A stretch of DNA of 61,852 bases from positions 1 to 61,852 of the forward strand of contig CAYTPX010000010.1 of NCBI GenBank assembly GCA_964439955.1, given 5' to 3'. The notes under the pieces are model-generated. The model did no database searches, was not told the DNA's origin, and saw only the letters and a list, made by a program, of their open reading frames with translations. This document shows positions 10,901-18,444 of this stretch, in pieces. The position numbers were made by a program, and so were the translations under genes. Within the stretch, counting starts at the first letter, position 1. The number at the start of each line of letters is the position of its first letter. The DNA is from UBA1794 sp964439955. GTDB lineage: Bacteria; Bacteroidota; Bacteroidia; Bacteroidales; Bacteroidaceae.

Positions 10901-11298
10901 ACAACTACCTGCGCAGCCAGTTGGAATCGGGAAGCACCTACTACAACCAGACCACCGCGATGAATTCCGCGTGGAGCTACGAGGGCCAAATCACCTCCAT
11001 GCCGCGCGTCACCTACGACGACCCCATGGGCAACAGCCGCTTCTCCGACCGTTGGATCGAGGATGGTTCCTACTTCCGTTTGAAGACGTTGAGCATTTCG
11101 TATGACATACCCATCAACTCTTCCTACCTGCAAGGCATCACCATTTGGGCTTCTGCCAACAACCTGTGGACGGCTACCAAGTACCTCGGTTCCGACCCCG
11201 AGTTCTCCAACAGCAGCGCCGTGCTCTACCAAGGGGTAGACTCCGGGCTTCTTTCCCAGGGGCGCAGTTACTACTTGGGCGTGAAGTTAAATCTCTAA
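7984..11298 (+). CDS. SusC/RagA-family TonB-linked outer-membrane transporter (second copy)
   Basis: The second SusC-type importer has 1104 residues. The frame extends upstream, but ATG 7984 is chosen because it gives a clean signal peptide ending SLHAQ and lies 14 bp after the preceding stop. A carboxypeptidase-regulatory-like domain (KVIDAATKRPIVGARIQM) and a plug domain (MFIRGLNSINAQAAPLILVDG, then SITVLKDGTSLYGSRGANG) precede the barrel. It ends KLNL rather than with an aromatic residue. It is clearly diverged from the copy at 592-3918, so the two modules probably take different substrates rather than being a recent duplication. SusD follows after 20 bp. Confidence 0.96.
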   Translation: MNKIKEFIGKHVLGTGLCMCALAGTVSLHAQETATTPPASASEENMVTVQGKVIDAATKRPIVGARIQMVGRLYSAMTNENGVYTLRVPTGAAVVEVTAEDYATREVGLRNQSEVNIQLYSTTFTGLYDKVQTLTGEKSSASMITPYAQVAGGSKDGSYTVDQAIASKLSGEMRAITHSAVPGNGISMFIRGLNSINAQAAPLILVDGVVFDNQVDRTSILEGYFNNPLASIDMNDVESITVLKDGTSLYGSRGANGVVLITTKRGRSQATKIEVNAYTGYNERPKLPEMMNAEEFRRYASNLVIDDPNYSDYENVAWLKHTSLIERADGTITNMQQYRTYTNETDWTDEVYRNTFLQSYSISVNGGDESALYNLSVGYTNAPSTLKNSSFSRLNARFNSDIQLFSRLSMAVDIAYSQTDRTAPNDGAPSDYTSDPVTSVGYLALIKAPFLAPYQYTREGYVSPNYSDADVFGVSNPTALLDEDRNRYKNESNHINITATPKLDLGRGFELSSKFSYTLDKTVEAYFRPRNGSPSFDRGTGTLAESTVKTLSAKQISVFSDTRLNWKKSFGQHNLDALLGYRYTSDQYQSDWARADNTANDYINTITASLPNRTADGVDDRVKTAAVYANVDYNWLNRYFLTGTLSFDTSTRFGSEVEGAIHIGDHSWGLFPSIQGGWIISNESFLKDVDFISFARLRAGYSVTGNDQILNYAYMTYYAPFFYYNRISGLELSNIGNETLGWERNHKFSVGLDVSLFNDIFSFSVDGYKNHITDLLTQVELPEISGMSSTYWMNNGTMDNTGIEVSARAKLLNLRDFKWEIGATISHYKNEVKSLINNESVINQYYGAEIITQVGSPAGLFYGYETVKRDGNTYVFSTTEEARKAAIDANEVDHSVDGSGRLAIVDETGEYSYFEAGDVYFVDQNGDGVIDENDRVVIGDPNPDFIGNITTRFQWKRFTLDALFTYSVGNDVYNYLRSQLESGSTYYNQTTAMNSAWSYEGQITSMPRVTYDDPMGNSRFSDRWIEDGSYFRLKTLSISYDIPINSSYLQGITIWASANNLWTATKYLGSDPEFSNSSAVLYQGVDSGLLSQGRSYYLGVKLNL

Positions 11299-11318
11299 TG
11301 ATATAAACCGAAGAAACA

Positions 11319-13466
11319 ATGAAAAAAGCAATAATTATAGGAATGTGCGCCGCTGTGATGGGCACAGGCTTTACTTCCTGCCTGGATGTCGAAAACGAGC
11401 GCTTTGTCGAAGTGGGCGACATGAACACGAACGACTCCGCATTCTATTTCTTGAGCATCCTCAACGGCGTGAAGGCCTTGGCGCCCCGCCTTGTCCTGCT
11501 GGGCGAGTTGCGTGGCGACCTCATGACCACCACGAGCTACGCCGCCACCAATCTCCGCGAGATAGACCAGTGGACGCTCGACCAGAATACCGACAACCCG
11601 TACCTTACCAAGACGGAGTACTACAACATCATCAACCAGTGCAACTACATCATCCAGTATGGCGCCGCCCTGCCCAAAGAGCAGGCGGCGGCCACCACGA
11701 TGCGTGCCTGGGCCTACCTCCAGTTGGCCATCAACTACGGAAAGGCGGAATACTACGAGAACTTCATCGGCAGCGAGGAAGCCGCCTATGACACCTATCC
11801 CGAGTATGGCATCGATGAAATGGCCGACCTGTTGATTCCCCAGCTCGAGGCCATCCTCAATGTAGCCCCGGTAGACTATGGAACCTACGGGACGGACTTC
11901 TCCATGCAAATCTTCAACCCCCGTTTCGTATTGGCCGACCTCTACCTCTGGCGTGGTAGTAATCAATCCGACTATGTGCGGGCGGCAGAGCTGTATTACG
12001 ACCTCATCGTAAACAACTACGCCAATGCCCAAAACAATGGGACGCCCCGTTACGCGACAATCGGGCTCGATTTCTCCGGTGGTTCGGCATCCGGTGTCAT
12101 CAATCGGATCGTTTATACCAATTCCCGCATGAACCCGATGAACTGGGCGGGAAGCTGGTCGCGTATCACTTCCTCCACGTACTCTGATACCGACGAAACA
12201 TATTCGTCGCTTTACGAAGCCATGTACGACGTGCGCTACTCCACGAGCGAGAATGGCGTCATCTGTAGCCTTGACACCCTCTGCGGCTTGGGCGCTTCTT
12301 CTACGAGCTTAAGCACCAGCGACCGCTTGGAAGAGATATCCTTGACCGCCACCCGCGCCATGTCCTCCATCTTCTCCAGCACGCTCTACACGTACTATGA
12401 CTCGGAAGACGACTTGGCAACCCAGAACGAGAATACGGCTTTCAGCAACTACCTGAACCGTTCCACCCTCATGGAGGATGTCTCCACCCGTCTGGGTGAC
12501 TTGCGTATCAATGTTACCTATACGCCGAGCCCCGGAAGCACTATGGGGACTTCCGCTTCTTCCGCTTATCCCGACAGCGTGATTGCCAAGTACCTCTTCA
12601 CTTCGGGCAATGACAACAAGACCGTGACCATCTTCCGCAACGGATACCTCTACCTGCGCTATGCCGAGGCAGTGAACCGTGCCGGTAAGCCGGGCTTGGC
12701 CATGATTGCCTTGAAGTATGGGTTGAACGACTTCAACGTGCGCTTCTACATGCCTACGAGCGAGAAGCTCCAGGAAGACGGGGAGATGACCTTCGCCCTC
12801 TTCATGCGCAGCTATGCGAACGAGAACACCTCCGTGTCCTACACTTCGCGTGTGCCCGAGAACCTCTATAGTAATGGCAATGACGGCATTGCCGTGGGTT
12901 CTTTCGTTTACGACGCCACCGAAAGCCGCCTCAAGGCCACCCTTCCGGAGAGCGCCATCAGCGATTACCTGCGTTCGGACGGGGCGGGATTCCGTGTGCC
13001 CATTTCCATGGTAACCGAAGGGGAGACTACCAAATATTATATTGGGGAGCGGGATGATGTAGCCCCCTCCTATGTGTTCTACTGCTTCAAGGATACCACC
13101 GAGAGCTACTACGATTTCCCCACCAGCATGTACGCAAACGTCGGCCTCCACTGGCGTGGCTCCGGTTGTGCCGCACTCGACTCGACCTACCGGATGCCCA
13201 ACGAACGTTATCCCAACAGTGTGGAGCTTCAGCAGGCCTACATGGACTCGATCATTTGCAACGAATATGCTTTGGAGACGGCCCACGAGGGTGGACGCTT
13301 CTACGACCTGATGCGTCTATCCAAGCACCGCAGCGATCCGGAATTCTTGCTCTACTACTTGTCGCGCAAGTATGACCAGACGGTCATTAGTAAATTGCGG
13401 ACTGGAACTACGCAAGGTTGGGACTATTCGTCTTGGTACTTGCCCGATTATGAGAAGAGTAATTGA
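11319..13466 (+). CDS. SusD/RagB-family surface lipoprotein (long form)
   Basis: Lipoprotein with lipobox FTSC (Cys21) and a SusD-like helical core (MRAWAYLQLAINYGKAEYYE; LYLRYAEAVNRAGKPGLAM; ETAHEGGRFYDLMRLSK). At 715 residues it is about 100 longer than the first SusD here and longer than most of the family. The extra length lies mainly in the middle, where a Ser/Thr-rich segment (about residues 290-420) separates the N- and C-terminal halves of the fold. It partners the SusC immediately upstream. A strong terminator follows about 75 bp downstream, closing the six-gene block. Confidence 0.92.
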   Translation: MKKAIIIGMCAAVMGTGFTSCLDVENERFVEVGDMNTNDSAFYFLSILNGVKALAPRLVLLGELRGDLMTTTSYAATNLREIDQWTLDQNTDNPYLTKTEYYNIINQCNYIIQYGAALPKEQAAATTMRAWAYLQLAINYGKAEYYENFIGSEEAAYDTYPEYGIDEMADLLIPQLEAILNVAPVDYGTYGTDFSMQIFNPRFVLADLYLWRGSNQSDYVRAAELYYDLIVNNYANAQNNGTPRYATIGLDFSGGSASGVINRIVYTNSRMNPMNWAGSWSRITSSTYSDTDETYSSLYEAMYDVRYSTSENGVICSLDTLCGLGASSTSLSTSDRLEEISLTATRAMSSIFSSTLYTYYDSEDDLATQNENTAFSNYLNRSTLMEDVSTRLGDLRINVTYTPSPGSTMGTSASSAYPDSVIAKYLFTSGNDNKTVTIFRNGYLYLRYAEAVNRAGKPGLAMIALKYGLNDFNVRFYMPTSEKLQEDGEMTFALFMRSYANENTSVSYTSRVPENLYSNGNDGIAVGSFVYDATESRLKATLPESAISDYLRSDGAGFRVPISMVTEGETTKYYIGERDDVAPSYVFYCFKDTTESYYDFPTSMYANVGLHWRGSGCAALDSTYRMPNERYPNSVELQQAYMDSIICNEYALETAHEGGRFYDLMRLSKHRSDPEFLLYYLSRKYDQTVISKLRTGTTQGWDYSSWYLPDYEKSN

Positions 13467-13539
13467 GGAAGGCCGCGGCAAAGTATGGGTTACGCACCCG
13501 CGGGGTGGATAGCCTCCTGCCGCCGCCGATAAGGAAAAA

Positions 13540-13570
13540 GCCTGCCCGGAAGGGCGGGCTTTTCTTTTTT
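13540..13570 (+). terminator. Rho-independent terminator after the second SusD
   Basis: GCCTGCCC (13540-13547) pairs with GGGCGGGC (13552-13559) around a 4-nt GGAA loop, with one G-T wobble, followed by TTTTCTTTTTT. It closes the fasciclin/SusC/SusD transcription unit. Confidence 0.9.
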
Positions 13571-13684
13571 ATCCCGTGCCGGGGCGCTTGCCGCCCCGGT
13601 TTCCCGCTCGGCGCGGGAGTGGGCGTGTTGCCCAGGGGGGGACGGGGGAGGGCATGCGTGCGGGAAACAAGCAAGCCGGACGGG

Positions 13685-13728
13685 GAAAAGATGCAAGGCT
13701 GGCCGGGAAAGCGGCAAGGTAACTGCGG
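13685..13728 (+). repeat. Two tandem 22-bp intergenic repeat units
   Basis: Units 13685-13706 (GAAAAGATGC, then AAGGCTGGCCGG) and 13707-13728 (GAAAGCGGCA, then AGGTAACTGCGG) abut with exact 22-bp spacing. They lie in the 409-bp gap 13467-13875, which otherwise holds the terminator at 13540 and a possible -7 element TAATTTTG at 13830-13837 for the phosphoesterase gene. I see no gene in the gap. Confidence 0.6.
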
Positions 13729-13875
13729 CTTACCGCGGGCGGGGGCAGGGCGTGCGCCGGAGGGAACATAAGGGAAAAAACGACTAATATACCCGCCATC
13801 GGGGACGGCTCCGGTTATGCCGATTTGGCTAATTTTGCGGCCTGAACCGTTAGCATCTTTCCCTGCTTCTATCTT

Positions 13876-14691
13876 ATGGACTTTTCCCGTTTTGCCTTAT
13901 CCCTGTTTGCCCTTGCGGCGTTCTTGCTGGCGGGTTGCGACCTTATCGAGTACCATCCGTACAGCTTGGACACGGAGGGCATATCCAATGTAAACCAGAC
14001 GAACATCGACCGCATCGCGGCCACATGCGAGGGGAAGGACACGCTCCGCTTCGCCCTCATCAGCGATACCCAACGGCAGTATGACGAGACGGTCGAGCTT
14101 GTGGACCACCTCAACACGATCGACAGCCTCGACTTGGTGGTCCATGCCGGCGACTTGACCGACTTCGGGATGACCAGCGAATTCATCTGGATGTACGACA
14201 TCCTTTCCGGCTTGCGCGTGCCTTTCGTCACGTTGCTTGGCAACCACGACGTCCTGGCCAACGGCTACGAGGCCTACCTCAGCATGTTCGGCCCCGCCAA
14301 CTTCTCTTTCACCGCGGGGCGCGTGCGTTTCGTATGCCTGAACACCAATGCCCTCGAGTTCGACTATTCCACCCCCGTGCCCGACTTCGACTTCATCTCC
14401 TCCTGCCTCTCGGACGATGAGGCATACCCCGGCCTGCGCACGATAGTGGCCATGCATGCGGCGCCCTATACGGAGCAGTTCAACAACAATGTGGCCGAGA
14501 CGTTCGAAGAGTACATCACCCGTTTCTCCGACCTTGTCTGCTGCCTCCACGGGCATGGCCACGGCTACGAGCACCGCGACCTGTTCGGCGACGGCGTGAT
14601 GTACTACAGCTCGCCTAACCCCAAGAAGCGCCACTATTTGGTTTTTACCGTAACTCCCGACGATTATTCCTATGAGGTTGTTTGGTTCTGA
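13876..14691 (+). CDS. Calcineurin-like metallophosphoesterase lipoprotein
   Basis: The 271-residue protein has a lipoprotein signal (LLAGC, Cys21) and the ordered metal-binding motifs of calcineurin-like phosphoesterases: ISDTQ (Asp64), AGDLTDFG (Asp93), LGNHD (123-125), AMHAAPY, and a C-terminal GHGHGYEH. It should hydrolyse phosphomonoesters or diesters at a dinuclear metal centre, probably anchored in the outer membrane or periplasm. The substrate is not predictable. A candidate promoter TAATTTTG lies at 13830-13837. Its last 20 bp overlap the start of the following gene, implying translational coupling. Confidence 0.9.
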   Translation: MDFSRFALSLFALAAFLLAGCDLIEYHPYSLDTEGISNVNQTNIDRIAATCEGKDTLRFALISDTQRQYDETVELVDHLNTIDSLDLVVHAGDLTDFGMTSEFIWMYDILSGLRVPFVTLLGNHDVLANGYEAYLSMFGPANFSFTAGRVRFVCLNTNALEFDYSTPVPDFDFISSCLSDDEAYPGLRTIVAMHAAPYTEQFNNNVAETFEEYITRFSDLVCCLHGHGHGYEHRDLFGDGVMYYSSPNPKKRHYLVFTVTPDDYSYEVVWF

Positions 14692-15457
14692 TGCCCGTTG
14701 TGTTGGCTTTTATTTATTGATGTGCCTTTGCTTGCTGCCCGTTTCCCCGCTCCGGGCGCAGGGGGAGGGTCTTCCTTCCCCCGCCTTACCCCAGCCCGCC
14801 ACCCCCTTGCCTCCCCTTCCCGGGGACAGTGCGGCGGCCGTGCCTCCCCGTCCGCTTCCGGAAGGGGAGGCCGCGGATAGCGTCGTGCCCCGCTATGTAC
14901 GCCATGCCGACATGGTGCGCAGGTTTTGGGCGTGCCTCACGCCGCAGTACCTGAAAGTGCAGTATGCCGGTTCCATCGGCCTCATGTCCATCGGCACGGG
15001 TTGGGACTACGGAAAGCGTAACCGTTGGGAGACCGACATCCTGCTTGGTTTTACCCCGAAGTATGAAGATACGCGCATCAAGGTGACGCTCACCCTGCGC
15101 GAGCAGTTCACGCCTTGGTCGTTGCAGCTGAAGCGCGCCCCCAGCTGGTCGGTGGAGCCATTGACGTGCGGGCTTTTCGTGAGCACGACGCTCGACAGCC
15201 GTTTCTGGGGGCATGAACCGGGGCGTTACCCGAACGGCTACTACAATTTTTCTTCCAAAATCCGCATCAACCTTTTCCTCGGGCAGCAGGTGACCCTCGA
15301 CTTGGCGCGGCGCAAGGCTTTCCACCGTGCGGTCTCTCTATACTACCAGCTTTCCATCAGCGACCTGAACCTCGTCTCCGCCTGGGGCAACAGCTACCTC
15401 CGCCCCGCCGACTACCTCAGCTTGGCATTCGGCCTGAAGTTTCATTTGCTGGACTGA
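14672..15457 (+). CDS. Putative outer-membrane protein of unknown function
   Basis: The 261-residue product has an N-terminal signal segment (about residues 9-30, ending LRAQ), then a Pro-rich linker rich in PLPP and PSPALP to about residue 65. The rest has amphipathic beta-like alternation (YNFSSKIRINLFLGQQVTLDL, split by short turns), suggesting a small barrel or beta-sandwich. I do not recognise a named family. The start overlaps the end of the phosphoesterase gene by 20 bp, so the two probably form a pair, perhaps a periplasmic enzyme with an outer-membrane partner. Function is open. Confidence 0.7.
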   Translation: MRLFGSDARCVGFYLLMCLCLLPVSPLRAQGEGLPSPALPQPATPLPPLPGDSAAAVPPRPLPEGEAADSVVPRYVRHADMVRRFWACLTPQYLKVQYAGSIGLMSIGTGWDYGKRNRWETDILLGFTPKYEDTRIKVTLTLREQFTPWSLQLKRAPSWSVEPLTCGLFVSTTLDSRFWGHEPGRYPNGYYNFSSKIRINLFLGQQVTLDLARRKAFHRAVSLYYQLSISDLNLVSAWGNSYLRPADYLSLAFGLKFHLLD

Positions 15458-15536
15458 TGATCCCCGTTTCCGGGGCGGGGCAGGGTGTTTGCCTGTCGGC
15501 TGCCGGGGAGGGGCGGCCAGTAGGGGTACGTTCCCC

Positions 15537-15746
15537 GGCCTTCCGGTGTTGGGTTTGCCGGATATTTGATTACCTTTGCAGGAAAAATACANNNNNNNNN
15601 NNNNNNNNNNNNNNNNNNNNNNNNNNNNNNNNNNNNNNNNNNNNNNNNNNNNNNNNNNNNNNNNNNNNNNNNNNNNNNNNNNNNNNNNNNNGGCCTTCCG
15701 GTGTTGGGTTTGCCGGATATTTGATTACCTTTGCAGGAAAAATACA
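15537..15746. other. Scaffold gap of 100 N flanked by identical 55-bp ends
   Basis: The N run covers 15592-15691. The 55 bases before it (15537-15591) and the 55 bases after it (15692-15746) are identical. That is what results when two contigs overlapping by one assembly k-mer of 55 are joined by a nominal N spacer, so the true gap is probably zero and the segment should be collapsed. Frames drawn across the Ns are not real. Confidence 0.9.
15704..15733 (+). promoter_or_regulatory. Bacteroidetes-type promoter of the restriction operon
   Basis: The -7 element TACCTTTG (15726-15733) is preceded by TTG with a spacer of exactly 19 bp. The same element is present in the duplicated left contig end (15549-15578). 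It would start transcription about 20 bp before the endonuclease ATG. Confidence 0.7.
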
Positions 15747-15756
15747 AGGGGAGGAT

Positions 15757-16482
15757 ATGAGACGCTACCAATTGGGGTTTATTTCAGATGAGCTCTTGTT
15801 CAAGCATGTGAAGGATACGGTTGGATTATATCGTACACATATCAACTTGCAGGAGTTCAACCGGAATATCGTAGACCCGATAAAACTTACTTTTGACGCA
15901 AAAGTGTATGGGAAGACTTTCGATGAAGTGATAGAGTCGGAAAGCATTCGCCAGATAGACAAATCCAATACGAACCATATTGGTTATTTTCACCAAAACC
16001 TGTTCCGCTATGCGGGGAATGGATGGGAAGTGCCGGAAAAGGGTTTTGATGTGGTGAATAATGAGTTGCATATCTTTGCCGAATTGAAGAATAAGCATAA
16101 TACGATGAACAGCCGTTCGGCGGATAGCGTGTACCGGCATATGCAGGATAAGATTCTCCATGACGACCGGGCTACCTGTATGTTGGTGGAAGTGATTGCC
16201 ACGAAGTCGCGCAATGAAAAATGGTTTTATGATAATCTGTCCCATGAGAAGATACGCCGCGTCTCTATAGATAAGTTTTATGGCATAGTGTTTGGTGATG
16301 AAAACGCCTTCTCCAAATTGTGTAGGGTACTCCCGGATGTCTTAGACGATGTGCTTGCAGAGATGCAGTGCGGTTTCATTTTCAGTACGGTAAACGATGA
16401 ACTCCGCCGCTTGTCGCCAGATACTTTCAAGAGCCTTTATTTGCTTGCGTTCAAGGATTACGACGGGTTTCAAAATTTTTGA
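15757..16482 (+). CDS. Eco47II-type type II restriction endonuclease
   Basis: The 241-residue protein resembles Eco47II/Sau96I-family endonucleases, which cut GGNCC. The core NLFRYAGNGWEVPEKGFDVV is followed by ELHIFAELKNKHNTMNSRS, giving a PD-(D/E)XK-like triad Asp98, Glu109, Lys111. ATG 15757 lies just after the promoter, preceded by GGGGAGG. The gene is noticeably more AT-rich than its neighbours, suggesting acquisition by transfer. The methyltransferase starts 3 bp after the stop, so the two are cotranscribed. Family is likely; the recognition site is inferred from family membership. Confidence 0.88.
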   Translation: MRRYQLGFISDELLFKHVKDTVGLYRTHINLQEFNRNIVDPIKLTFDAKVYGKTFDEVIESESIRQIDKSNTNHIGYFHQNLFRYAGNGWEVPEKGFDVVNNELHIFAELKNKHNTMNSRSADSVYRHMQDKILHDDRATCMLVEVIATKSRNEKWFYDNLSHEKIRRVSIDKFYGIVFGDENAFSKLCRVLPDVLDDVLAEMQCGFIFSTVNDELRRLSPDTFKSLYLLAFKDYDGFQNF

Positions 16483-16485
16483 GTT

Positions 16486-17715
16486 ATGCAGACTACCATA
16501 TTGGCGAACGTCTTTGCCGACATAATGGGCGTTTCGAAAGCGACTTTGCAGAAATGGGAAGCCAATGGCTCTTTTGTCCCCTCGGTGGATAGTGCAGGGC
16601 GCAAGTACTTTTATGTCAAGGATTTGTTGTCTGTCCCGGAAATCAGCGGGATGGTATATTCCGGGTGGGAGGCGGAAATGTCCGTGCGTCCTTTGCGCCC
16701 GTATACTTCCGTCGAATTGTTTGCTGGTGCTGGGGGGCTCGCCTTGGGCATGGAAAAGGCAGGTTTTTCCCATGTGCTGTTGAACGAAATAGACCATGAT
16801 GCTTGCCAGACGCTGTGCCGCAACCGTCCCGGGTGGAAGGTTGTGGAACAGGATGTAAAGACTCTTTCTTTCGGGCAGTTGGCCGGGAAAGTCGATTTCC
16901 TTTCCGGGGGATTCCCCTGCCAAGCCTTTTCTTACGCGGGGAAGCAGGGCGGCTTCAATGATACGCGGGGTACTTTGTTCTTCGAGTTGGCACGTGCGGT
17001 AAAGGAAATACGGCCCAAAGTGTTTATGGGTGAGAATGTAAAGGGGCTCTCCGCACACGACGAGGGGCGTACCCTTGGGACGATAAGGAACACAATACGG
17101 GAGTTGGGCTACACGTTGGTGGAGCCCCGTATCTTAAAGGCCATCCTGTACCAAGTGCCGCAAAAGCGGGAACGCCTCTTTTTGATAGCCATCCGGAACG
17201 ACTTGGCCGGGAAAGTGGATTTCAAATGGCCTGCCCCTTACCATCGGGTTATGACATTGCGCGATGCTTTTTTCAAGGGGGAGCTTTACGATACGGACGT
17301 GCCTCCTTCGGAAGGACAAAGGTATCCTGCCAAGAAGCAGAAAGTCATGGAGTTGGTTCCTATGGGTGGCTATTGGCGCGATCTGCCTTGCGACGTGCAA
17401 AAGGCATACATGGGAGGGAGTTTTTGGCTGGAAGGCGGGAAAACCGGTATGGCGAGACGTCTTTCATTGGATGAGCCGAGCCTGACATTGACCTGCGCGC
17501 CCGCCCAGAAGCAGACGGAACGCTGCCATCCCACGGAGACCCGCCCCCTGACCGTGCGCGAATATGCCCGTATACAGACTTTCCCGGATGATTGGGAATT
17601 TGCCGGTTCGCTGAATTCCCAATATAAGCAGATAGGGAATGCTGTCCCCGTGAACTTGGCTTATGCCATAGGGAGGTCATTGGTCCGTTTGCTCAACGAT
17701 ATTGAGCGGCTCTGA
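16486..17715 (+). CDS. DNA (cytosine-5) methyltransferase with N-terminal helix-turn-helix
   Basis: This is the modification half of the restriction system, protecting host DNA by C5 methylation, presumably at GGNCC. C5-methylase motifs are in canonical order: FAGAGGL (79-85, AdoMet), PCQ with catalytic Cys145, ENV (183-185), QKRER (226-230) and QIGNAVP (about 382-388). Residues 1-55 form an extra MerR-like helix-turn-helix (ADIMGVSKATLQKWEANGSF, then DSAGRKYFYVKDL). Such N-terminal domains on some methylases repress their own operon, which would replace a separate C protein; that role is inferred. The 3' end overlaps the convergent vsr gene by 39 bp. Confidence 0.93.
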   Translation: MQTTILANVFADIMGVSKATLQKWEANGSFVPSVDSAGRKYFYVKDLLSVPEISGMVYSGWEAEMSVRPLRPYTSVELFAGAGGLALGMEKAGFSHVLLNEIDHDACQTLCRNRPGWKVVEQDVKTLSFGQLAGKVDFLSGGFPCQAFSYAGKQGGFNDTRGTLFFELARAVKEIRPKVFMGENVKGLSAHDEGRTLGTIRNTIRELGYTLVEPRILKAILYQVPQKRERLFLIAIRNDLAGKVDFKWPAPYHRVMTLRDAFFKGELYDTDVPPSEGQRYPAKKQKVMELVPMGGYWRDLPCDVQKAYMGGSFWLEGGKTGMARRLSLDEPSLTLTCAPAQKQTERCHPTETRPLTVREYARIQTFPDDWEFAGSLNSQYKQIGNAVPVNLAYAIGRSLVRLLNDIERL

Positions 17716-18228
17716 CTTTTTGTATATTATGCCGTCTTCGGCCGCGCGGGCAGTGCCGCCTTCTTCCTCCGGGTAGGGGGTGGCGGTCGGGTATGCCTTG
17801 GGCTTGAGCCGTTTTAGGTAGGCATGGTTGATCCAATATTCCACTTCCCTTAGGGTCTGTTCCCTTATGTTGGGTTTCAACTGGCACTCCCAGATGGTTA
17901 TCACGTCCCAGCCCATTCCCTTCAAAGCTTCCTTGGAACGTTTGTCCCGTTGCTGGTTTCTCTTGATTTTTTGTTCCCAGAACGCGCTGCGGGTCCGTGG
18001 GATGTGGCCGTCTGTCTCGTGCCCGTGCCAGAAACACCCATGGACGAATATCGCCACGCCGTATTTGCGTAATACGATGTCGGGCGTGCCGGGCAGCCCC
18101 CGCACGTTTTTCCGGTAGCGGTAGCCCCTATGGTAGAGGTGGCGGCGTACGAGCAATTCCGGTTTCGTGTCTTTGCTCTTTATCTTGGCCATGACGGTCG
18201 AGCGTTTTTTCTTGTCCCAAATGTCCAT
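17677..18228 (-). CDS. vsr: Very short patch repair endonuclease
   Basis: Vsr nicks next to T in T:G mismatches formed when 5-methylcytosine deaminates, so it is the expected companion of the adjacent C5 methylase. The Vsr signature is clear: WDKKKRSTVMAKIKSKDTKP at the N-terminus, GTPDIVL with catalytic Asp50, and the zinc/catalytic block FVHGCFWHGHE (61-71). At 183 residues it is longer than typical Vsr (about 150). The last 40 residues, including a Pro/Glu-rich run, are an extension, and its final codons are antisense to the methylase 3' end. It has its own promoter on the minus strand. Confidence 0.95.
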   Translation of the reverse strand: MDIWDKKKRSTVMAKIKSKDTKPELLVRRHLYHRGYRYRKNVRGLPGTPDIVLRKYGVAIFVHGCFWHGHETDGHIPRTRSAFWEQKIKRNQQRDKRSKEALKGMGWDVITIWECQLKPNIREQTLREVEYWINHAYLKRLKPKAYPTATPYPEEEGGTARAAEDGIIYKKSEPLNIVEQTDQ

Positions 18229-18249
18229 GGAGAGGAAAGCAATACGTTA

Positions 18250-18257
18250 CAAAAGTA
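18250..18257 (-). promoter_or_regulatory. -7 element for vsr
   Basis: CAAAAGTA on the plus strand reads TACTTTTG on the minus strand, 22 bp upstream of the vsr ATG, so vsr is transcribed independently of the endonuclease-methylase operon. Confidence 0.6.
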
Positions 18258-18411
18258 AGGGAACCGGGCGAAAAAAGCAAAACAAGGCTTTCCCCCTTTC
18301 CCCTTGTTAATGGAGATGGCCTTGGGCTGCCACGACCGGTCATTTATTGGACGGGAAGGGAAAATAAGCTGGCCGCCCCGGCATGTATGGAGTTTTTTCC
18401 CTATCTTTGCG

Positions 18412-18419
18412 ACTATCAA
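18412..18419 (+). promoter_or_regulatory. -7 element for ettA
   Basis: TATCTTTG lies 25 bp before the ATG at 18445. This excludes the longer upstream extension of the frame (to 18304) as coding. Confidence 0.65.
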
Positions 18420-18444
18420 AACGATATTCAACCCTACCTTTTAT

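Noticed and set aside
15457..15756. Open frames running across the N gap, including one fused to the endonuclease
   Set aside because: They translate Ns and the duplicated contig end; the true start is ATG 15757 after the promoter.
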